From the NCBI RefSeq assembly GCF_910596095.1, contig NC_056551.1, positions 13,843,501 to 13,907,500 of the forward strand: a stretch of 64,000 bases of DNA, in the 5' to 3' direction. The notes under the pieces were generated by a model. The model saw only the letters and a list, made by a program, of their open reading frames with translations. It searched no databases and was not told the DNA's origin. The translations under genes were made by a program, and so were the position numbers. Shown here in pieces: positions 56,053 through 64,000 of this stretch; the stretch's first letter is position 1; each line of letters begins with the position of its first letter. This DNA is from Thunnus maccoyii. Taxonomy: Eukaryota; Chordata; Actinopteri; Scombriformes; Scombridae.

Positions 56053-59000
56053 TCACACAGTGAAAAGCAGGTGTCCCGAGAAGAAGCTTTTGGGGCTCAG
56101 GCCTGAGGTCCCGTCGCTGGCTTCCAGCCACACTTGGTCTCCCCTCTCCAGCCGGAGCGCTGTGTCCCCTGATGACAAGTAGCGGCCTCCCTGATACACC
56201 TTGAAACCGCGAAGCACCAATTCTTTGTTACACCACAGGTCTACACTTCCTGCACCGGTGAAGGATGTGCAGAGGAAGCTGAACTTATAGACACCAGGGA
56301 TGACGCATGTGAATACACCTGTCTGTGTGCTGTAGTGGTTCTGTTTGTTGTGGATAACCTGACGGAAACAAATGATTTTCTCAGAGGATGGATTGTACTC
56401 GCCCAGGCGGATGGAGAAGGCAGATTGTGGCTGTATGGCATTGATGCTGACTGCTGGTGATCCAGGAGGGCCTCTCAGGCCAGGGGGTCCTGCGGGATCT
56501 GTAGAGAAACAAAAGTAAAGATTACTTTAAAATATTGTAAAACGTACAGCTTATTGTAGGTTTGTCACAATTAGGTTCCGTCTAACTACCCACATTTTCA
56601 CCTTTGATCTAATTTGATAAAATAAATTGATTGATGCTATATTAACAGTTATTTGTTTGCCAATGAATTCCAAAGTCACATTTATTTGTTACACTGACCT
56701 ATAATTTTTCATTTCTTCTGTTTATTCTGTTTTAAATCCATTTTTTCTTATTTTTATATAGTATTTTATTTCATTCTTTTAAAATCATATTTAGGTGCCC
56801 TGTGTTTCTTTTATTTTCTCCTCTTAATGCCTTTTTAAACATTTTAAATTCCCTTGTGTTAGGCCTATACAAATAAAATTGCCTTACTTTGTGCTGTCAA
56901 CATAGAATATTTTAAAAGACAAAACTGATGACAGTTTTGCACTGATCCAAAATATGGATGTCTCTGCTTCCATATCATGAACAACTCTGGAAAATTTTAC
57001 CCATAGTTCAACTGGTTGCCAACTACTTTTTAAAATGATCTTTTTAAAGCTCCTGAGGGTCTTGATCCCAGCTGTATTTTTGGTTAACCCATCTGTTAAC
57101 TCATCTATAACCCTGTGCTTATAATTCATTATTATAATTTGGCACCATCGTCATGTTCTAAGTAAAACTGATAAAATAAAAATTTAAATGACTGTGACTT
57201 GCTATGGTGTCACTATGTGTTTAGTTTTGATATTAAATAAACATTTTGAGCTTTTTATAAGATATGCAACAACATAATAGATGTGCAAATGGATGAACAC
57301 ACTACCTCATTGTCCAGGGGTTCCTGGTAGTCCACGGGGCCCGGAAATGAATCTGCAGCCTGCATATCAAGAAGAAGTATAAGTTAAGCTTATTTACCCA
57401 TAGTTCAGCTGGTTGCCAAAACTACTTTTTTGATCTTTTCAAAGCTCCTGAGGGTCTTGATCCCAGCTGTATTTTTTTTGCTAAAACAACCTGCAAGTCT
57501 AAGCTGAATAACACTGTTTGTGTAAATCTATTTGTTTAAAAAGTAGACTTGCAAAATCCTGCTGTTAACTCATCTATAACCCTGTGTTCAATGACTGGAA
57601 ATTTTCATAAATGTGTTGTGCTAAATGAGAAGTGCTTTGTTACCCTTTTAATTTATTTATTATTATAATTTAGAATCATTGCCACGTTCAATCATTGTAA
57701 AACTAATAGATAAAAATGAAAATTTTAACATCTGTGACTTGTTATCGTGTCAGTATGTGTTCAGTTTTGATCTTAAATAAACATTTTGAGCTTTTAAGAG
57801 GACATTCAGCAACATAAAAGATGTGCAAACGGATGAACACACTACCTCGTTGTCCAGGGGCTCCTGGTAGTCCACGGGGTCCGGAAATGAATCTGCAACC
57901 TGCATATGAAGAAGAAGTATAAGTTAAGCTTATTTACCCATAGTTCAGCTGGTTGCCAAAACTACTTTTTTAAATAATCTTTTTAAAGCTCCTGAGGGTC
58001 TTGATCCCAGCTGTATTTTTGATGCTAGAACAACCTGCAAGTCTAAGCTGAATAACACTGTTGGTATAACTTGATTTGTTTAAAAAAATAGGCTTGCAAA
58101 ATCCTGCTGTTAACTCATCTATAACCCTGTGTTCAATGACTAGAAATTTTCATAAATGTGTTGTGCTAAATGAAAAGTGCTTTGTTACCCTTTTAATTTA
58201 TTTATTATTATAATTTAGAATCATTGCCACGTTCAATCATTGTGAAACTGATAGATAAAAATGAAAATTTTAACATCTGTGACTTGTTATCGTGTCAGTA
58301 TGTGTTTAGTTTTGATCTTAAATAAACATTTTGAGCTTTTAAGAGGACATTCAGCAACATAAAAGATGTGCAAACGGATGAACACACTACCTCGTTGTCC
58401 AGGGGTTCCTGGTAGTCCACGGCGTCCGGAAATGAATCTGCAACCTGCATATCAAGAAGAAGTGTAAGTTAAGCTTATTTACCCATAGTTCAGCTGGTTG
58501 CCAAAACTACTTTTTTAAATAATCTTTTCAAAGCTCCTGAGGGTCTTGATCCCAGCTGTATTTTTTTTGCTAAAACAACCTGCAAGTCTAAGCTGAATAA
58601 CACTGTTTGTGTAAATCTATTTGTTTAAAAAGTAGACTTGCAAAATCCTGCTGTTAACTCATCTATAACCCTGTGTTCAATGACTAGAAATTTTCATAAA
58701 TGTGTTGTGCTAAATGAGAAGTGCTTTGTTACCCTTTTAATTTATTTATTATTATAATTTAGAATCATTGCCACGTTCAATCATTGTAAAACTGATAGAT
58801 AAAAATGAAAATTTTAACATCTGTGACTTGTTATCGTGTCAGTATGTGTTCAGTTTTGATCTTAAATAAACATTTTGAACTTTTAAGAGGACATTCAGCA
58901 ACATAAAAGATGTGCAAACGGATGAACACACTACCTCGTTGTCCAGGGGCTCCTGGTAGTCCACGGGGTCCGGAAATGAACCTGCATCCTGCATATCAAG

Positions 59001-59566
59001 AAGAAGTATAAGTTAAGCTTACTTACCCATAGTTCAGCTGGTTGCCAACTACTTTTTTAAATGATCTTTTTAAAGCTCCTGTGGGTCTTAATCCCAGCTG
59101 TTTTTTGGATGTTAAAACAACCTGCAAGTCTAAGCTGAATAACACTGTTGGTATAAATCGATTTGTTTAAAAAATAGGTTTGCAAAATCCTGCTGTTAAC
59201 TCATCTATACCCTGTGTTCAATTACTTCTACTACCTCGTTGTCCAGGGGTTCCTGGTGGTCCATGGGGTCCGGAAATGAACGTGCATCCTGCATATCAAG
59301 AAGAGATAAAAGTTAAGCTTATTTAGCCTCATGATTTAAGAAATTTCTCAAAATGTGCTTGCATCAGTGAACCATGAATGTTTTCTTTTGGAGTAAGGAC
59401 CCCTTTCACCAAGTTAGTGACAAAAAGTTAAGAACAACAAGTGTTTGCATGATCTGAATGCGTAATTAAAGGAGGTGTGGCTTCATTGTGCTGTTGAAAT
59501 GTGAGTACCACTTGTTAACACCAACCTGTGATTTACTGACTTCATCACAGTTATCATCACCCGGGC
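56053..59566 (-). CDS. collagen-like stalk and C1q domain (probable 3' half of the peroxidase gene)
   Basis: Exons in transcript order are 59566-59537 (30-nt linker), 59288-59235, 58988-58935, 58444-58391, 57899-57846, 57359-57306 (each 54 nt) and 56498-56053. Each 54-nt exon encodes one unit such as GCRFISGPRGLPGAPGQR: four Gly-X-Y-like triplets interrupted by a Cys-containing CRFIS. The final exon codes DPAGPPGLRGPPGSPAVS and then a complete C1q globular domain with F..V..N....Y....G.FTC.IPGVYKFSF, LRLERGDQVWL and FFSGHLLFTV before the stop. All introns are phase 1. The most 3' collagen exon has CGA changed to TGA, an in-frame stop, but skipping it keeps frame. There is no start codon or signal peptide of its own, and the phase matches the last peroxidase exon, so I read it as part of that gene. 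A separate, incompletely seen C1q-like gene is the alternative. Confidence 0.75.
56985..59290. repeat. tandem array of ~540-bp units carrying collagen-like exons
   Basis: Exon starts are spaced 540, 545, 544 and 300 bp. The intervening introns are nearly identical (cccatagttcagctggttgc; gctcctgagggtcttgatcc; ttaaataaacattttgagct), with a degenerate partial unit at 56985-57300 and a shortened last unit. High similarity means recent duplication or conversion. Confidence 0.9.
57306..57359 (-). other. collagen-like exon copy 1 with in-frame stop
   Basis: It is the same length and has the same splice sites as its sisters. Its last full codon is TGA where the other four have CGA. Used, it would end the protein before the C1q head; skipped, it costs 18 residues and keeps frame. 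Confidence 0.75.
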
Positions 59567-59763
59567 CTGCAAGGTCAAACACCACATATGAAGAATAATT
59601 TTCATATATACAGGTGATAGTATATATGAAAGAATATATAGTGAAGAAATAAACAACCCATGTTAAACACAGAATGAAAAATATAGTGGGTTACAAATGA
59701 GTGAATTTGTGAATGTTTAGAGCTCCCCCTGCAGCAAAAATGTTTGGCCGTGTGATGTTTCAC

Positions 59764-62700
59764 CTGAGTTCCCTGTACATGGTCTCTCCCTCCAGGCCAT
59801 CAGATCCAGGCTGCGGATGGAGGCGCAGCGGATGCGTGGGTTCCTGCCTGTCTGAAGGTTGAATACGTCTCTGGGGACGGAAGTGATGGCGGTGTTGTCA
59901 CAGATGATCTTGGACAGGGAAGCACGGGACAGGGTAGTCCTCTGTCTCGGAGTGAAGACACCCGGGTTCTGGTACCACAGCCTATTTCAAATGAAGACAT
60001 TTATTTTGTGATAGTGTAATCAGTCAGCAGCAGACATTTGATATATAAATTGATAAAATAACTGACTATATCTGACAAACATTGAAAAATGTATATGTCT
60101 GAAAATGAATGAAAGTTTTGTGTAATTTCATTTTGGACCCATCTATCAAACATTTGTCAGGACTGAAAGGCAGCAACCTCACTGAAAATATCTGACTTTT
60201 GCACCCCCTGGTGGTAGTGTCAAAAACACAGTGGTACACAGAAATGCACGCCTTTACCACAACTCCCTGCTCTCCCACCACCCCACAGCCCCCACCTGGG
60301 TGAACTGAGATGACTGGGCTCAAAGCAACTGGGATTGTCTTATTTTTCTAAAAACAAAATGTATTAGTTGACATACTGACCTGTCACCTCGGCGGATATC
60401 CCTGAACTGGTTTGCGATAAGACAGGCGAACAGAGGCCCCACACGGCCACCGCGGACAAACGGCTCTGCAACACCTCCCAGCCAGACATCGATATTGTCA
60501 GGTGTACCGTAGAGCTGCAGAAGTCTGCGGGCCAGGTTGCTGTTGTTCAGAACCCGACCAAGCTCTACCTGGTTCCTGGGCTGTGACAGGCCACAGAACC
60601 TGCGCCAGGCGTTGTAGCCTAGTGGAGTGAACAACAAGAGCAACAAGAAGCATGAGGATAAATGAAACTTTAAGCAGAAAATTCAAAGTCTGAAAATCAG
60701 TGAGGAATGTACCAGGCAAGCCATGATCACGTCCCCTCTGCATGTTGAGAGAACCCAGGTCCAAAGCCATTTCCATCACAAACTGGAACAACCTCTCCCT
60801 CAGAGCATCAACCATCATGTGATCCTGAGTGTTCAGCTTAGCAGGACGGTCAATCAGACCCCTCAGCAGAGGGTCAATGCCACCTGGAGAGAAAAAACAG
60901 TATGATATATTAAGGTGACAGTTTAAGACAGAGTGACTCATAAGTTAGATTTTTTTTTGTACAACTCACCCTCAAAGATAATTCTCCAGGGGGTAAAGAA
61001 GGCCTTGAACAAGGGGACATTAGGGAACTGACGGTTTTCTCTGAAGTTGGCATCCAGACGGGACAAGAACGGCTGAATGGCCAAGTGGGCGAAGCGGTAG
61101 GCTGCTGTTGCAAAGACATTGGAGATGCTGGGGTCAATGTTGGGATTGTAGCCTGGGTAACGGCCAAGCTGTCTTCTCATTGCTTCGTCACCCACAATGT
61201 GTGGCAGGTAGTCCCGGAACACAAACACCTGATAGACACAGAGGGGGGTTTATTATTGTTTATTCTGTATGACACATACTTTGGAGATGAAAATATAAAT
61301 ATATATGCTTAATGATTCTCAGGTTTAGCTACCTGTGTGTAAGCACCCATGATCTTGCGAGCCTCTTGGTAGAGCGTCTCACTGTCCCAGTGTGGGTTTA
61401 ATCTCTTTAGTTGTCGAGCCAGGCGGTTATGCTCACGCAAAAACAGTGTGTGGATGGAGGTCAGAGCGATGTTCTCATCCACACGGGTATCACCTTAAGG
61501 ACAGAAATGCAGCAGGCATCAAATATTATCCTTGATCAGAGGAGTTAATTTCCTCTTTAGACTCAGATGTTTGGCATCTATTTCTATTGTGAGTTGTAAA
61601 TAATAAATTATTTAGTGAATTCATTAATACTTTAGTAAATAATATAGTAAAAACAGTATCTGTATTCATGTCTCCCCTAAAATATTTTGTTACAGAGGTG
61701 GCTTGGTCTGAATATTTCTGCGATTGCACGTTGCTACTCATGAAGGTGACACTACTCTATAGAGTATATAGACTACAATATAGTATATAATTGACTATTT
61801 ATAATATATAGTTTAGAAAATATTGTAGATCCAAGATGAAACTGACAGAGGGGCAGGACAGAGAGAAAAAGGTGCAATTGCAAATCCGTCTGCTACTTCA
61901 GCACCACAGATAGCGCCATGGATTTATCAATACACAGCACAGTTATGCTACTGATATTTCAGAGCCATTGACTGGGCCATAGATTCTAACTTGCATAAAT
62001 CTCAGTCAGATAAAGGATCAATGTGTCAGACCGACCAGACTAACATATTCAACTAAACAACCTCTCTATCCCTGCACTCTCTCTGCTACTAGGGGATGGA
62101 GAGGGGGGATGGAAGGTTAACAAGGAGGTTGCATTTTGGTCGTTTTGCTAACAAGGGGGATGGCATATCCCCTCATCTCCCCCTCATATCGGCTACTTGC
62201 CATAAATTAGAACAATGTAGCTTGCTTTCTCTTTTTAATTAGCTTAGTTAATTTGCTTTTAATGGCCTGACAGTTTTCACCAGAAAAAAAAAAGTTTAAA
62301 TGCTCAAATGACCTATGTTTACATTTCCAATAGCAAAGACCTGGAGGTCAGGGTGCATGGCTGTGCATGCAAAATGTGTGATTTTGACATCAAAGATAGA
62401 AGTTCACATCCTGTTTCCTACCAACAGTCAACCTTGATTTCTGTTGAAATCAAGGTTTCCTAACCTCAACAAAGTAGATTTAGATGCCTAAACGTAACCA
62501 AAAATACAGGGGCAGCAGATCAGAAAAAGTTCATATGGATCATCGTGAAACGGCCATTAGATATGAAGACTCTCATATTATTGATATTTCTTGCATTATT
62601 TTTTTGAACAGTTATGTGCAAATTATTAAAATGCACACTTGATGGATTATTATATTGAAAACTACCACCATGATTTACCAACATTTATAACTGCAGACCT

Positions 62701-63846
62701 GATGTCTTTTTATAAAGTGACAAAAACATGACGCTTTATCAAATATTTATTTTCTAATAAGCCATCAAGGCTGTTATAAAGGTTAATAAATCATCAATGA
62801 AGGATCATGGTTTTCTCACTTTTTTCCCAATCATCAAGAAAATTTAGACAGATGTTATGCTAGAGGAGGCACAACAGTTTTTTTTCACAACCTGGCAACT
62901 CAAATTATTACTATCTACTAAACATTAATTAAGTACTATTTATAAAGCCAAGATGACTGACCTGCAATGAAACAGGGCACTTCTCTGGCATTTGTGTTGT
63001 TGGTGACTCTTCCACGAGTGGCACACATTTTCACCTGCATAGGGTGGAAGGGCAGCAGCTCACGCCCGTTGTCTTTGAACTCTGCATTCACTCGCAACAG
63101 TCCACCATCCCTATCAAGGTCACGAAGAAAGAGGGCAAGCTTGTCCTCAGAGCCGTAAACCTGGCTGAGATCCAGGAAGGCTGTCAGGGCATTGATCTGC
63201 TCTCTCTTGTTGGGCTCTCCGCCAAAATTGTAGGCTGAGAATCCTGTTCCGCAAACAGGGGCTGATCTAAACGAAGGGATGCAGCTCTCTGGGCCTGGGC
63301 GAATACGGGGGTCATTGGGAGGAATCTGTTTTTAGGAGACAGAAGTCAAAAGGTTATGGATAGAATCTTTTAGTGAAAACAACATCCAAGTGTTTGGGTT
63401 TGAGTTTGAGTTTTGACACCAACCGCGATGGGGATGCACGGCTCAGTTCGCTCACAGCTTTCATCACAGTTCACCCCATTACTAAAGGAGCGGATGCTGG
63501 GGGAGAAGGGCGTGAAGGTGAGATCGTGGTCGTTCCACTGGCCAAACAAGGTCACCATGTGAGTGAATTCTCTGTCGCTAACCACACCTCCGTCATTTGT
63601 ACTGAGGATGTTATTGGACACTTGTCGGACCTGAGATCAGAGCAGAAATGGTTGGTTTCAATTCATATCAGTATTTCTCAATAAAACTGTCTTTTAAGCG
63701 ACTGTCATCAAGATCGTACCAGGGGGAGCAGGAAGTTGTTGATCCTTCGGTTGTTCCATCCTTTTGGTTGGGAGATGCCATCGTCATATTCGGCGGCCAG
63801 CAAGCGGCGGAAGGGAGTGTTGGAGGCTCCGAGGCGAGGTTTGTTT
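59764..63846 (-). CDS. haem peroxidase, MPO/EPO/LPO family (5' end beyond window)
   Basis: This is an animal haem peroxidase that uses H2O2 to make hypohalous acids or oxidise small substrates; family members are granule or secreted proteins of phagocytes. Visible exons in transcript order are 63846-63720, 63630-63424, 63325-62962, 61493-61333, 61228-60970, 60883-60713, 60618-60381 and 59981-59764, all in phase. Seen: [19 protein letters not shown]; the distal Asp-His pair in [37 protein letters not shown] with catalytic Arg and haem-linked Glu; the proximal-side [38 protein letters not shown]; and [10 protein letters not shown], aligning with the MPO C-terminus. Asn replaces the Met that gives MPO its sulfonium link, so EPO/LPO-type haem binding is expected. 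The last exon ends TCA G|GTGAAA, phase 1, in register with the collagen-like exons. The signal and propeptide are outside the window. Confidence 0.93.
61500..62961 (-). other. peroxidase intron, unique-looking DNA
   Basis: This is a 1.47-kb intron between the GDTR exon and the preceding exon. It contains no recognised repeat apart from AT-rich tracts. Confidence 0.6.
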
Positions 63847-64000
63847 CTAAAAGCGAACAAGAAATGTCCATGTTTAGAAACACTGCTTGAGAAATGCCAG
63901 AAAAGTGGACACATCTTCTGCGGTGTATGGCCTAAGACATTTTGGTGTATTTCACAAGCATTTTCTCTCAAAGTAAGCACTGTTAAATCTAAGAGACTCT

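Noticed and set aside
59526-59566. A 41-nt linker exon using the donor CACAG|GTTGGT
   Set aside because: It would shift frame and run into a stop in the C1q exon. The 30-nt version with donor GTCA|GTAAAT keeps phase 1.
59717-59763. Peroxidase ending by reading through its last donor site
   Set aside because: Reading on gives 15 non-conserved residues and then TAA. It is possible as an isoform, but the in-register downstream exons and the lack of a nearby poly(A) signal make splicing more likely.

Overview
The window is ray-finned (probably spiny-rayed, perch-like) fish nuclear DNA. It is intron-rich and AT-rich, crowded with small inverted-repeat DNA transposons, (CA)n/(ATT)n tracts and LINE tails, and every protein-coding gene recognised has a clear vertebrate orthologue or family. 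No CRISPR array, operon, rRNA, tRNA or viral fossil was seen.

Layout from left to right: pcyox1 (-, 737-4197); fam136a (+, 6464-8391); gmcl1 (-, coding 12579-16256, noncoding first exon near 18.5-18.8 kb); ggcx (+, 23602-29873); snx24 (-, 32968-37136); lox (-, 42134-48992); and, running off the right edge, a haem peroxidase of the MPO/EPO family (-, coding exons 59764-63846 visible) followed in the same orientation by collagen-like exons and a C1q-domain exon (56053-59566). For the six complete genes I followed splice sites exon by exon. The reading phases close for all of them, giving predicted lengths of 509, 138, 503, 766, 172 and 417 residues.

By gene content, the left block (pcyox1, fam136a, gmcl1) matches neighbours on human 2p13 with ggcx on 2p11. 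snx24 and lox are neighbours on human 5q23, and the peroxidase belongs with the 17q22 MPO/EPX/LPO group. The segment therefore joins blocks that are apart in mammals. The genes do not form one pathway: they cover prenylcysteine breakdown, a mitochondrial CX3C protein, a CUL3/BTB adaptor, vitamin-K-dependent gamma-carboxylation, endosomal sorting, collagen/elastin cross-linking, and innate-immune oxidation/recognition.

The most striking feature is the right end. The last peroxidase exon ends in phase 1, and every downstream piece (a 30-nt linker exon, five 54-nt collagen-like exons carried on a ~540-bp tandem array, and the C1q exon) is phase 1 in and, except for the last, phase 1 out. I see no signal-peptide exon or poly(A) signal between the peroxidase and C1q parts. 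The simplest reading is one gene encoding a secreted peroxidase with a cysteine-studded collagen stalk and a C1q head. One of the five collagen exons carries an in-frame stop and would have to be skipped.

The intergenic and intronic DNA is mostly old mobile elements. They include a hAT transposon with perfect 8-bp target duplications nested in a MITE that is itself nested in another MITE (38.5-41.4 kb), a decayed Tc1 copy in gmcl1 intron 1, and a palindromic CCAAT-rich element found next to both the pcyox1 and ggcx promoters.
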